Part shown: one piece after another, positions 7,446 to 15,975 of the stretch
Position numbering within the stretch: the stretch's first letter is position 1
How the letters are laid out: each line of letters starts with the position of its first letter
Assembly: GCA_964401455.1 (NCBI GenBank)
Contig: CAYNYI010000034.1
Coordinates: 1-27,732 of the forward strand
DNA: 27,732 nucleotides
Direction of reading: 5' to 3'
From: CAYNYI01 sp964401455
Lineage (GTDB): Bacteria > Fibrobacterota > OXYB2-FULL-49-7 > CAYNYI01
Notes under the pieces: model-generated
Told to the model about the DNA's origin: nothing
What the model saw: only the letters and a program-made list of their open reading frames with translations
Databases searched by the model: none
Position numbers and translations under genes: made by a program

Positions 7446-8898
7446 AAACCAAAAAACAAAGGCCTTCTTCGGGGCTGTAATACTGTTCGTTTCTATTATA
7501 TCCTTCGCGACGGAGTTTCATAAGGATTTTCCTCAACGCACAGACGATACGGTATATCTTATGGTTGCCCGGACAATGCTCGAAGACGGTGAGTTCCGGA
7601 ATGCCGCTATGCCTGAAGAGCCGGCCTTTGTCAACCTGCCGATAGTGTGGCCGGCGTTTTTGGGTCTTTACTGGTTGTTTTTCAGCCCCGGTCTTCTTTT
7701 ATTCCGGATTTTTTTATACGTTTTGCTCGCAGGAGGAATATGGTTTTCTTTTCTCTGGATCAGAAAGTATACAGGAGATATTGCCGCCCTTTTTATCGCC
7801 TGCGCCTTTGCCTCGTATCATATGACCGTTTTCGCGGCGAATTCTTTTTTATCTGAAATACTATTCGTGCCCCTTCTGTACGCCGGGCTGTATTTTGGCA
7901 GTGAATGCCGCAACAATCCTTTCCGGATGTTTTCAGCCGGCTTCTGTTTTATCCTTCTTGCCAGAACCCGGATGGTAGGTGTCCCTTTTTTACTCGTTTT
8001 CTGTGTCTTGCTTTTAGCTGAAAAAAAGTACAGGGCGCCGGTTATTCTGATGGCGGCTTTTCTGTTGCTCTGGTTTTTTGAGTGGTCTTTTTATTCCGAA
8101 ATATCCGGCGGTGAGGGATATCTTGATAATATCTCGGGCAGGTATCCTCCTTTGTCTGATCTATTTGGTTTTTCGGCCGAGGTTATGAGAAAATATTATC
8201 ATAATATTTCCGCTTTCGCGGGGTCGATGTATGCGAATATTATTTTCCCCTTTTTCTATTCACTTTTCGGGATGAATGTCTTGAAAAGAGCCGCGGTACT
8301 TTTGTTTTTTATTGCAGGTTTTTCCGGGATCGGCATTTTCTGGAAAAATCATCCCTCGGTACGGCCGTTTCTCTCTGCCGTAATTATTTCCTGGATGCCT
8401 GTTTTCAACTGGTGGCGGGAGGGTGCTCTTTTTCGTTATCTCATGCCGTTTTTCCCATTCCTGGTTCTTTTCCCTTTTTTCTCGCTGAAGCTTTTTCTTG
8501 TAAAATATTCTGTCGGGCGAACAAACTTTATTATTGTTTTATTTGTTTTTCTGATATTTATTAACCAAGTATTAAACATCTCAATAAATCGTCCGCAGAC
8601 CGAAGAATTTCGGCGGAAGAGAGAGGGTTTTGCCGCTGTTCACGAATACCTTGATAAAACCGCTCCCGAAAACAGTGTTGTTCTTTCTCCCCAGCCCTGG
8701 TACACTTATCTTAAAACCGGAATAAATTCCTCATTTTTCAGGGATGTTTCTCATTACCGGGAAGAAGAGCACTATTCAGGCTATGAAAAAATTTACCTTA
8801 TTACCGAAAAACCCCCATCACCGGAATTGTCCTTTGATTTAAGGCCGGTTTCTTTGCCGGAAAACAATTCAGGATGGAGTTTGTATGTTTCGGATTAA
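7420..8898 (+). CDS. GT-C type membrane glycosyltransferase / ArnT-PMT-like protein
   Basis: A 492-residue multi-spanning membrane protein. An N-terminal hydrophobic helix is followed by a periplasmic-loop acidic motif PQRTDDTVYLMVARTML, matching the first-loop Asp/Glu of GT39/GT83 lipid-linked sugar transferases. About ten hydrophobic segments follow and then a soluble C-terminal tail of roughly 100 residues with HEYLDKTAPENSVVLS and PQPWYTYLKTG. Such enzymes transfer sugars from polyprenyl phosphate on the periplasmic face. The start is TTG 7420, overlapping the previous gene by 26 bases; no in-frame ATG occurs before the conserved loop. It is the last gene of the sugar operon. The family call is fair; donor and acceptor are unknown. 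Confidence 0.7.
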   Translation: MKTFQNFTENQKTKAFFGAVILFVSIISFATEFHKDFPQRTDDTVYLMVARTMLEDGEFRNAAMPEEPAFVNLPIVWPAFLGLYWLFFSPGLLLFRIFLYVLLAGGIWFSFLWIRKYTGDIAALFIACAFASYHMTVFAANSFLSEILFVPLLYAGLYFGSECRNNPFRMFSAGFCFILLARTRMVGVPFLLVFCVLLLAEKKYRAPVILMAAFLLLWFFEWSFYSEISGGEGYLDNISGRYPPLSDLFGFSAEVMRKYYHNISAFAGSMYANIIFPFFYSLFGMNVLKRAAVLLFFIAGFSGIGIFWKNHPSVRPFLSAVIISWMPVFNWWREGALFRYLMPFFPFLVLFPFFSLKLFLVKYSVGRTNFIIVLFVFLIFINQVLNISINRPQTEEFRRKREGFAAVHEYLDKTAPENSVVLSPQPWYTYLKTGINSSFFRDVSHYREEEHYSGYEKIYLITEKPPSPELSFDLRPVSLPENNSGWSLYVSD

Positions 8899-9000
8899 CA
8901 TAGAGAAGCGCAAAAACGGCATTTAATCTGACACGGTGCGCCCGCCGCCCCAAAAGATCCGCTGTTCCATTTCCCGGAAACAAAAACTTCCAATTTTAAT

Positions 9001-9041
9001 TTGACAATAGACATTAAAAAAATTATTTTAGTCATGTCTAA
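9001..9041 (+). promoter_or_regulatory. Promoter with palindromic operator candidate ahead of the TonB operon
   Basis: TTGACA (9001-9006), a 17-bp spacer and TATTTT (9024-9029) form a good sigma70-like promoter. The sequence TTAGTCATGTCTAA (9028-9041) is a 14-bp inverted repeat with one mismatched pair and overlaps the end of the -10 box, where a repressor would block transcription. The TTAG...CTAA ends recall operators of DtxR/IdeR/MntR metal regulators; that link is an inference. The preceding 8899-9000 stretch shows no gene and no clear terminator. Confidence 0.55.
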
Positions 9042-9074
9042 CATATGTAGGTGTGGCTAAAAAGGTTTGGTTCA

Positions 9075-9473
9075 GTGTCAAATAAAATTATACATAGCAA
9101 GAGAGTCAACACTCTGTTAACAGCAGTGCTGGCTCTCATTTTTATCCCGGGTGATGAGCTTGCACCTGCCCTGCATGAATTCGTCTTTCACAGGTCGGGG
9201 CACGAGATCCCTCATGAGCATAATCCGAATTCGCTACACTATATTATAAAGCACCTGTCCCGCAAAAACGAGAATCCGGTATATGTTCCCGAATTAAAAA
9301 AGGCCGTAAAGGTCCTCTTTGTTATACTCCATACAAAGCCTTTTCAACCTTCAGAAAACGAATTTTTCCAAGAAGTAGGAAAATTAAAAAAGACCAGACC
9401 TCCAGAAATTTTCAGAACAAATTTTGTCATAAGGGATTTGTTCCTCCCGAGGGGACCTCCTTTACCCGCCTGA
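9075..9473 (+). CDS. Small exported or membrane-anchored His-containing protein of unknown function
   Basis: Family not recognised. The reading frame opens at GTG 9051 (140 residues), but GTG 9075 (132 residues) is preferred because AAAAAGG lies nine bases ahead of it. A hydrophobic segment near the N-terminus (about 11-25, NTLLTAVLALIFIPG) looks like a signal peptide or anchor. After it comes a histidine cluster (HEFVFHRSGHEIPHEHN) with six histidines in 17 residues, and the protein ends in LPRGPPLPA. Small exported His-rich proteins with Pro-rich ends occur beside metal transport systems, and this one precedes a TonB receptor, so metal binding or sensing in the periplasm is a reasonable guess only. 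Confidence 0.55.
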   Translation: MSNKIIHSKRVNTLLTAVLALIFIPGDELAPALHEFVFHRSGHEIPHEHNPNSLHYIIKHLSRKNENPVYVPELKKAVKVLFVILHTKPFQPSENEFFQEVGKLKKTRPPEIFRTNFVIRDLFLPRGPPLPA

Positions 9474-9556
9474 CTCGAATAAAAAAATTAAGACAATTAT
9501 TTAATCAGTAAAATTAATGGTGTCCGTAATTCGAAAAGCGGACAAGGGAGGATATT

Positions 9557-11734
9557 GTGTATAAAGTTACAACAACAGCATTGCTGTGCCTTGTTTTCAG
9601 CGGATTTTCCGAGGTAAGCGGGGCTGCAAAAGACTCACTTCAGGAGCTTGGTAAAATAGTCGTGACAGGTACAAAAACAGAAAGGAAGATGGAGCTTGCG
9701 CCCGTCAAGACAGAAATAATAACCTCAGATGATATCAGAAGAATGGCCGCTTCCGATCTTTATCAGGTATTGGAAAACGCGCAGGGTATAAGAATGGAAC
9801 AGCAGTGCAATAATTGCAGTTTCACCATAATGAGGATGTCCGGCCTTGAGGGCGGATATGCCAAAATCCTTATTGATGGGATGCCGGTCTATTCCGGTCT
9901 CGCGGGTGTTTATGGCATGCAGCAGATTCAGGCAGGGCTTATTGATAGAATAGAGATAGTAAAAGGTGCGGGGTCCGCCCTGTACGGAAGCGACGCTATT
10001 GCCGGGGTCGTTAATGTGATAACAAAAAAGCCCGATGCGGGAAAAAAGTTTTCGGTCGGAGCATCGGCGGGAGTTAACCCGATAGATGGAAAGAATAAAT
10101 ACGGAGGTATGCCGACAAATTCAAATGTGAATTTTTCGGCCAGCGCGACCGAAGGCGATTTCGCGGCGGTAATTGCTGGGCAGAGTAATACTTCAGATGA
10201 GATCGACAATAACGGCGATATGGCAACCGATAAAATTAACAGCAAAAACCTCGGGGGTACGGCAAAGCTGTACTGGTATGATGTATTGGGAGAAAAAAGC
10301 CTGCTCGGCGTTACCGGAAGGGTTATTTATGAAAACAGGAAGGGCGGTAGTATAGAAAAAGATCCTGAAGGGAATTATCCGATTGACAATGCTTTAAGCC
10401 CCGCCGGCCCCGGAACAGAACATATTCTGACCGAGCGCTATGAAGGCGGACTGAATATCGAAAAGGAACTGGCGGAATCGACGTCCATTATTGGTATTCT
10501 GAATTATGTGTCCCACTTCAGAAACGCAACAAACGCCGCTGCGTGGGAGAAAATGCAGGGACTTGATCTTGATTATAATCCGGTGGGAGAAAACGATTTT
10601 TCAAGGCTTGCAGAAATTTCTCCTCAGCCTTTTTTAACCGAAGAAAATACAATTGTGGGAGAAACGAATGTTTCGCAAAAAATCGGTAATGAGAATACAC
10701 TTCTTGCCGGGTTCCAGTTTAAACGCACGGAGGTGAACGAGAATATAAACGGCGAAGGATGGTTTGAAAGGAATTTTCAGGATATAGGTGTTTATGCGCA
10801 GGACGAATGGAACATTAGTCGGAAGGCCGACCTCGCCGGAGGAGTCCGTTATGATATTCACAATTCGGAAGACAAGCATACGGGTACCGAATACGAAGAG
10901 ACAAGTGTTAATCCAAGAATTTCTTTTCGTTATGAACCTTTAGAAGACCTTGTTACGCGCGCTTCCTGGGGAACGGGCTTTCGTGTTCCCGGAGATTTCT
11001 CGGAAGACGCTCACCTCTGTGCTTCTGCTCCGCTTATTAAAAAAAATAATGCTCTTGAGCCCGAAAAAGCGGTCAGCTACAATGTTTCGGCCGAGTGGGC
11101 AAGACGCGGCATAAAGGCGGAACTGGGGATATTCAGGACCAACATAACCGACAAACTCGTTTTGTCGGAATATTCCGGTAATGACGGAGCTTATGATCTG
11201 GAGTGGGTGAATGCTGAGAGCGATGCTTATACCCAGGGCGCTGAAATTACAGGAGGATACATGTCCGGATTCTATGAAATAGAAGCGGGTGCTGTTTACA
11301 CAAACGCTCAATTTGAAAAAGAGCAGACAGAAGGTGTAAAAGAAAGCAAGTATATAATGCGCTCACCGGCTGTATCGGGTCATGTTGACATAGGGCTTTT
11401 CTCGGAACCGGTTGGCAGCGGCTTTAAAGATGGTTGGCGTCTGGATCTTGACTTCAGGCTTACCGGTTCCATGTATATTGAACGTGATGGAGAAGTCATG
11501 GCAGAATATCCTTCGGAGAAACTCAAAGAAATAGTAAAAACCGAACCGTATTTGATTGTTGATGCCCGTGTAGGCAAAAAAATAGAGCAAATATCTACAG
11601 ATCTTTATATAGCAGCTGAAAACCTTACAAATCATGTTCAGGAAAGAAAACAGTGGGACATAGATGATGCCGCGATGATTTACGCTCCTCTTACCGGGGT
11701 GATGGTTTCGGCCGGATTCAGCAAAGATTTCTGA
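9557..11734 (+). CDS. TonB-dependent outer-membrane receptor with CxxC plug motif
   Basis: A 725-residue outer-membrane receptor. A signal peptide (1-23) is followed by a TonB-box-like IVVTGTKTE (34-42), then a plug domain with CNNC (84-87), RMSGLEGGYAKILIDGMPV and the typical IEIVKGAGSALYGSDAIAG near residue 135-150. The barrel includes FRVPGDFSED, the equivalent of the FRAP box, and ends in Phe as outer-membrane barrels usually do. GTG 9557 is the start, five bases after GGGAGG. A 6-bp hairpin (TGTCCG 9521-9526, CGGACA 9539-9544) sits just ahead of that site. The cargo is unknown; CxxC-plug receptors are seen in metal or cofactor uptake loci, and the downstream genes encode the motor that would drive it. 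Confidence 0.9.
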   Translation: MYKVTTTALLCLVFSGFSEVSGAAKDSLQELGKIVVTGTKTERKMELAPVKTEIITSDDIRRMAASDLYQVLENAQGIRMEQQCNNCSFTIMRMSGLEGGYAKILIDGMPVYSGLAGVYGMQQIQAGLIDRIEIVKGAGSALYGSDAIAGVVNVITKKPDAGKKFSVGASAGVNPIDGKNKYGGMPTNSNVNFSASATEGDFAAVIAGQSNTSDEIDNNGDMATDKINSKNLGGTAKLYWYDVLGEKSLLGVTGRVIYENRKGGSIEKDPEGNYPIDNALSPAGPGTEHILTERYEGGLNIEKELAESTSIIGILNYVSHFRNATNAAAWEKMQGLDLDYNPVGENDFSRLAEISPQPFLTEENTIVGETNVSQKIGNENTLLAGFQFKRTEVNENINGEGWFERNFQDIGVYAQDEWNISRKADLAGGVRYDIHNSEDKHTGTEYEETSVNPRISFRYEPLEDLVTRASWGTGFRVPGDFSEDAHLCASAPLIKKNNALEPEKAVSYNVSAEWARRGIKAELGIFRTNITDKLVLSEYSGNDGAYDLEWVNAESDAYTQGAEITGGYMSGFYEIEAGAVYTNAQFEKEQTEGVKESKYIMRSPAVSGHVDIGLFSEPVGSGFKDGWRLDLDFRLTGSMYIERDGEVMAEYPSEKLKEIVKTEPYLIVDARVGKKIEQISTDLYIAAENLTNHVQERKQWDIDDAAMIYAPLTGVMVSAGFSKDF

Positions 11735-11753
11735 TAAAAGAAAGGAAAAAGAG

Positions 11754-12110
11754 ATGGAGGTATTCAGGCACCATATTTATGAATTCAAAAAGGGTCTTCG
11801 CAACCTGGTTTTACATACTTGTCCGGCAACTAAAAGGGAGGAAGTAGAATTTGTTCTCTCTAAATATGGTGCCGAATATCAGATATATCCTGTAACGCCG
11901 GCCAAGATAAATGTTTTTTTCGGTTTGAAGGAATGCGTTGAAGTTGTTCGGGTTATAGGGAAAGAGAAACTCTACGAATATACTGATGAAGAAGACTTCA
12001 TTCTTGGATCTCTTCTCGGATATTCTAATTCGGTCCAGTGTGCAAGATATATTAAAAGGAAAAAAAAGCATTTTGAAAAAGATCGGAAGGCGGCCGTGTA
12101 TGTTGATTAA
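11754..12110 (+). CDS. DUF2023 family protein
   Basis: A 118-residue soluble protein matching the DUF2023 family along its length: MEVFRHHIYEFKKGLRNLVLHT at the N-terminus (seen here in two halves around FKKG), a central PAKINVFFG, and EEDFILGSLLGY followed by a basic tail. Function is not established. From memory, members in Bacteroidota can sit next to flavodoxin genes, and this window also has a flavodoxin at its far end. It starts 20 bases after the receptor with a good AAGGAAA ribosome binding site and overlaps the next gene by 11 bases, so it belongs to the TonB operon. A cytoplasmic role is likely because no export signal is visible. Confidence 0.8.
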   Translation: MEVFRHHIYEFKKGLRNLVLHTCPATKREEVEFVLSKYGAEYQIYPVTPAKINVFFGLKECVEVVRVIGKEKLYEYTDEEDFILGSLLGYSNSVQCARYIKRKKKHFEKDRKAAVYVD

Positions 12111-12930
12111 GAATTTATTCATCACAGTTTTTGTTTTTAATTTCCTGTTATACGCAGACCCAAATCACACAGGCAAATCAGAAGAAATGAGAGAGCGTAT
12201 TGAGAGCCTTAAAAATAAAACATCAGAAATAAAAAACCAAATAAAACACGTAAAGGAGAAGATAGATACCGACAGCTCTGCGTATAATGAATACGTTTTT
12301 GGGCATCAAAAGCTCGTAAGCTCGCTATTGACGGACCGGGATTCTCTAAGAAGTTTATTGTCTGATCTGGAAAAAAAAGGAAAAGAGCTAGAAAAAAACA
12401 AAAGGTCCGTTGAATTAAGTACAGATAAGTACAGTTCACTGCGTTCTTCAGCAAGAGTTCTCCTCGCGGAAAAGTGCGCAGAACTGTCAGAATTATTAAG
12501 GCCATTAGAAAAATACAACCTGGAACGGGAAATAAACTCATTAAAATTTCTTGAAGGAGAGCTCTCGAATACCTCCGTGGATGGGGTTGAAGGTGTCGAA
12601 AGATTTTATCAAATTTACAGAAGCCTGGAAAACAAAGCCGGGGAAATTGAAACATGGGCCGCCGCCGGGCCGGGTAAAGCCGTTCAGGAGAAATTTTCAT
12701 ATCTCAGAGTAGGATTTGTTCTCTTGATATGTGTCGCGCCTAACGGTAATGAGATATATATGTGGGACAGGAAAAAAGAAAAATGGGATATTGTTGATGA
12801 TCCTAAAATAGTTCTGGCTGTAAAGAACTCTTTGGACCTGCTCGAAGGTAGGGCTGCTCCGGAGCTTGCGAAGCTACCTTTTGATATTAAGCTGCAGGAA
12901 AATGAAAAGTCTTCGGGAGGAATAAAATGA
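12100..12930 (+). CDS. DUF3450-like periplasmic coiled-coil protein
   Basis: A 276-residue protein with an N-terminal signal peptide (LFITVFVFNFLLYADP) and a long Lys/Glu-rich coiled coil from about 25 to 150. A C-terminal segment with YIYMWD-like character follows (FVLLICVAPNGNEIYMWD). Its position directly before a TtpC-type ExbB matches DUF3450 proteins of TonB2 systems in Vibrio and related bacteria, where they are thought to assist the motor in the periplasm. The assignment rests on architecture and context more than on sequence motifs. ATG 12100 is chosen over the upstream in-frame ATG at 11986 because it yields a signal peptide and has GGAAGG nine bases ahead. Its stop overlaps the next ATG (ATGA). 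Confidence 0.65.
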   Translation: MLIKNLFITVFVFNFLLYADPNHTGKSEEMRERIESLKNKTSEIKNQIKHVKEKIDTDSSAYNEYVFGHQKLVSSLLTDRDSLRSLLSDLEKKGKELEKNKRSVELSTDKYSSLRSSARVLLAEKCAELSELLRPLEKYNLEREINSLKFLEGELSNTSVDGVEGVERFYQIYRSLENKAGEIETWAAAGPGKAVQEKFSYLRVGFVLLICVAPNGNEIYMWDRKKEKWDIVDDPKIVLAVKNSLDLLEGRAAPELAKLPFDIKLQENEKSSGGIK

Positions 12931-14390
12931 TTAAAAACACCGCGGTTTTATTGCTTGTCTGTATCTCGCTTTCTTTTGGGCGGGAAGACCGCGAAACGCA
13001 AATAAAACTCGAATCCAAGCTTAAAGAGGCTGAGTCAGAATTGTCGTCCGCAAAGGAAGAACTCAGACGGCTTACCGACAAAAGGTGGTCGCTTCGACTA
13101 AAACAGGTGGAAAAGAAAAAGAGACAGGAGGACAGGGCGGTCCGGATAAGAAATGATATAGAACGGATCTATTCTGCTGCTGCAAGGATCAGGGAGGAAA
13201 ACATTGTAAGGGAAAGCGGACTCGAAAAAATCAGGGAAGACCTTGAAAAAGAAAAAGAATTCTGGCAGTGGATAAATAAAACTATTTCCTCTGTCGCGGA
13301 AAAAGAAGAAAAAGAAATACGAATGGGATTTCCTTTGAATCAGCAGGAAAGGGCTCTGGATTTTCAGAATATCTCGCTCAAAGAAGGCCCATCCGGGGAA
13401 CACCCTGTAAAATTTTTAAACAAGTTTCAGAATTATATAAGAAATAGATTAAAAAAATGGACCTCAGCGGGCATCGCCCGGGAAACTTTTATCGGAAGCG
13501 ATAATATTCCCAGAGAAGGGTCTGTGCTCCGGATGGGCAATGTTTTCGCATCGGCGGTAACAGATTCAGCAAAATGTTATTATCTGGGGTATTCCGGGAC
13601 ATCGCGGGAAACGCCTTTTTTATGGTCCGGGTTTAAAAAACCGGAAGTATGCGATGACCTCAATAAAAAAATGCCTGAATGGATGAAGTTCGGCAGAGTA
13701 AAAGGGATGGTGTATCTGGATGTTATGCAGAATAAATATTCAGATAAACTTCTTGGAGCGGGAAAAGAAAGCTTTGTAAAAAAAATACACGGCTTTATAA
13801 AGGCCGGTGGTGTGATTATGCTGCCTTTGGCGATGCTCGCGGTATGGGCATGCGTTCTTATAATAAACCGGATAATGGTGTACGCTTCCGTTCACTCCAG
13901 AGACCGGAGTTTTATTGACGAGGCGGTAGAATATCTTAATCATAATAAAATGGATGAAGCTGAAAATCTCGGAAAACGTTCCAAAGGGGTACTTTCAAGA
14001 ATTCTGAATACTTGTTTGGAGCATGCGAGATGGAAAAGGCCTACTGCAGAAAAGGCGGTAAACGAATTGCTTCTTGCTGAAATTCCGGTTCTGGACAAGC
14101 ATCTTGACAGCCTGGCGGTTATAGCCGGTGCCGCGCCTCTTTTAGGGCTTCTTGGCACAGTTACAGGTATGATAGGTATGTTCGAGTCAATAACAAAATT
14201 TGGAACAGGTGATCCAAAATTGCTGGCCGGAGGGATTTCTGAAGCACTTGTAACAACCGAAACAGGTCTGGCCATAGCTATCCCGGTGCTGCTGGCGCAC
14301 AATTTTTTAAGAAACAGCCGAAATCATATTCAGGCGGATATGGAAATGTACGCTATGCGTATTCTTAACCGGCTGTGGATTAAGGAATAG
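12927..14390 (+). CDS. ttpC: TtpC-like long MotA/TolQ/ExbB protein
   Basis: A 487-residue protein made of a signal peptide (1-18), a charged periplasmic coiled coil (about 20-130), a soluble middle domain and a C-terminal ExbB/TolQ domain. The first core membrane helix is near 295-320 (MLPLAMLAVWACVLII). The two ExbB signature helices contain APLLGLLGTVTGMI and SEALVTTETGLAIAIP. This layout is that of TtpC, the extra ExbB-like subunit required by Vibrio TonB2 complexes. It is followed at once by a normal-length ExbB, ExbD and TonB, just as in those systems. It would help transmit proton motive force to TonB, with the N-terminal domain reaching into the periplasm. Confidence 0.85.
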   Translation: MIKNTAVLLLVCISLSFGREDRETQIKLESKLKEAESELSSAKEELRRLTDKRWSLRLKQVEKKKRQEDRAVRIRNDIERIYSAAARIREENIVRESGLEKIREDLEKEKEFWQWINKTISSVAEKEEKEIRMGFPLNQQERALDFQNISLKEGPSGEHPVKFLNKFQNYIRNRLKKWTSAGIARETFIGSDNIPREGSVLRMGNVFASAVTDSAKCYYLGYSGTSRETPFLWSGFKKPEVCDDLNKKMPEWMKFGRVKGMVYLDVMQNKYSDKLLGAGKESFVKKIHGFIKAGGVIMLPLAMLAVWACVLIINRIMVYASVHSRDRSFIDEAVEYLNHNKMDEAENLGKRSKGVLSRILNTCLEHARWKRPTAEKAVNELLLAEIPVLDKHLDSLAVIAGAAPLLGLLGTVTGMIGMFESITKFGTGDPKLLAGGISEALVTTETGLAIAIPVLLAHNFLRNSRNHIQADMEMYAMRILNRLWIKE

Positions 14391-14399
14391 GATAAACAA

Positions 14400-14933
14400 A
14401 TGTTTTATATAATCAATTATTACGGTGAAAACGGCGGGCTTATAAACGCCGCGATATACTGCGCTGCAGTTGCTGCAATATATATCGGTACCGGTAAACT
14501 GGTGCTGTTCCGCGATATAATAAAAAAAATGAGTACGCTTTTTGAAGAGCCGGAAATTAAAGATTATCTTCAACATGAAAATCTTTACCGCGAGAAGCTT
14601 CTTGAAATATTGCCGCGGCTTGAAAGAGGCCTGGATACGATGGCCGTTATGATACAGGTTGCTCCGCTTCTGGGTCTTTTTGGAACAGTTGCGGGAATGA
14701 TAAAGACTTTTTCTCTGATAAAGACTTACGGTAGCTCAAACCCTGTTATTCTGACCGAAGGAATTACTGTTTCGCTTTTAACTACCCAGGCAGGCCTGCT
14801 TGCGGCATTTCCCTGCATGCTTTTTCATAATTATGTGTGCAGAAAAAAGGATGATCTGGTTCACAGGGTTATAACGCAAGCGGAAAGCAGTTTTAAAAAG
14901 ATATCCGGAAAAATGGAGAAAAGATATGTTTGA
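14400..14933 (+). CDS. exbB: ExbB proton-channel subunit (TonB2 type)
   Basis: A 177-residue ExbB/TolQ family protein. Helix 1 lies near 15-35 and the two channel-lining helices contain IQVAPLLGLFGTVAGMI (about 85-101) and TVSLLTTQAGLLAAFPCML (about 122-140). The compact size matches ExbB2 of TtpC-dependent systems rather than the longer E. coli ExbB. With ExbD it forms the inner-membrane proton channel that drives TonB. It begins nine bases after ttpC and overlaps exbD by eight bases, so the subunits are likely co-translated. Confidence 0.9.
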   Translation: MFYIINYYGENGGLINAAIYCAAVAAIYIGTGKLVLFRDIIKKMSTLFEEPEIKDYLQHENLYREKLLEILPRLERGLDTMAVMIQVAPLLGLFGTVAGMIKTFSLIKTYGSSNPVILTEGITVSLLTTQAGLLAAFPCMLFHNYVCRKKDDLVHRVITQAESSFKKISGKMEKRYV

Positions 14934-15336
14934 ACAACCGGGGTTTATCACTAAAAAATCGGCCAGGGCCGAAGTAAATACAGGGCCTTTGCTTGATATG
15001 GTTTTTATTCTTCTTATTTTCTTTGTAGTTACAACGAACTTTACAAGAGAAACCGGAGTTGAAGTAACTAAACCGCAGTCAAAAAGCGCAGGGTCGCTTG
15101 GGCAAAAAACGGTTCTTATCGGGATATCAAGAGAGGGGACAATCCATATACATGGAAAGCAGGTTTCTGCGGGTGGACTTATAAGGATACTTGAGAGAGA
15201 AGTAAATAAAAGGCCGTCGGTTTCCGCGGTTATTGTGGGTGACGCGGGTTCATCGCTCGGAAGGTCGGTCGAGGTTATGGATATCTGCGCGAGAGCGGGA
15301 ATAAAAAAAGTTTCTGTATCGGCGGATAAAAAATAA
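14926..15336 (+). CDS. exbD: ExbD proton-channel subunit
   Basis: A 136-residue ExbD/TolR family protein with a short cytoplasmic start, one membrane helix and a periplasmic domain. The sequence NTGPLLDMVFILLIFFVVTT carries the essential channel aspartate at D24, equivalent to D25 of E. coli ExbD. The periplasmic part has the usual alternating strand-helix pattern (TVLIGISREGTIHIHGKQV). It pairs with the ExbB encoded just upstream, whose gene it overlaps. Confidence 0.92.
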   Translation: MFEQPGFITKKSARAEVNTGPLLDMVFILLIFFVVTTNFTRETGVEVTKPQSKSAGSLGQKTVLIGISREGTIHIHGKQVSAGGLIRILEREVNKRPSVSAVIVGDAGSSLGRSVEVMDICARAGIKKVSVSADKK

Positions 15337-15344
15337 GGCAATAT

Positions 15345-15974
15345 ATGTCCGGATATAATAAGAGAGTATGTTTTGCAGGAACCAGGATATTAAGGTTCGT
15401 GTTTTCAGTTTTTGCAGCTGCGGCAATTTTCTCTGTTATACCTGCGGTACACGGGTTTTTCGTTGAAAAAACCCAAGACCCGGAAAAAGCAGCGGCAAAG
15501 GGCCCTGTTATTATGGAAAAAACTGTTAAAAATGAAAAACCGAAGCGGCCTTTACAAAGAAGAGTAAGGAAAATAACCTCTCAGCGCTCATCACGAAAAA
15601 GTGAATTTTCAATGCGTTTTACTCCGGATCTCGGAGTTTCCGGCGGCGGCGCAGAAGTAAGTAAAAGCGGTTTCGGAAAAAATGTCTTCGCAGAGAGCGA
15701 GGTCGATGAACTCCCGAGACCGATGGGAAGGACTTCGGTAACTTACCCGCGCAGGGCCAGAGACGCGGGAATGGAGGGGGAAGTTTCCCTGATTCTGCTT
15801 ATAGGAAGGTCCGGGAATGTACTGGGCGTAAATGTCGAGTCTTCACCGGGCTCGCTTCTTCACGGTCCGGTTGTGGAAAATGTCAGATCCTGGAAGTTTA
15901 TTCCCGCGAAAAAGGGAGGGGTACCGGTAAAGGTCAGGATGAGACAGGATATAAAATTTGATCTGGATAATTAA
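15345..15974 (+). CDS. tonB: TonB energy transducer
   Basis: A 209-residue TonB. A single N-terminal membrane anchor (about 17-37) is followed by a basic linker (KPKRPLQRRVRK) and a C-terminal TonB fold starting at VTYPRRARDAGMEGEV, with the conserved YP motif and the W of VRSWKFIPA. The linker is short and lacks the long Glu-Pro/Lys-Pro repeats of E. coli TonB, as is usual for TonB2-type proteins working with TtpC. It should power the receptor at 9557 and probably the one at 17271, because no other TonB is present in the window. A four-base AAGG site precedes ATG 15345. Confidence 0.9.
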   Translation: MSGYNKRVCFAGTRILRFVFSVFAAAAIFSVIPAVHGFFVEKTQDPEKAAAKGPVIMEKTVKNEKPKRPLQRRVRKITSQRSSRKSEFSMRFTPDLGVSGGGAEVSKSGFGKNVFAESEVDELPRPMGRTSVTYPRRARDAGMEGEVSLILLIGRSGNVLGVNVESSPGSLLHGPVVENVRSWKFIPAKKGGVPVKVRMRQDIKFDLDN

Positions 15975-15975
15975 A

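Noticed and set aside
8899..9000. Possible terminator after the GT-C gene
   Set aside because: No stable stem followed by a T-run could be found in this stretch.
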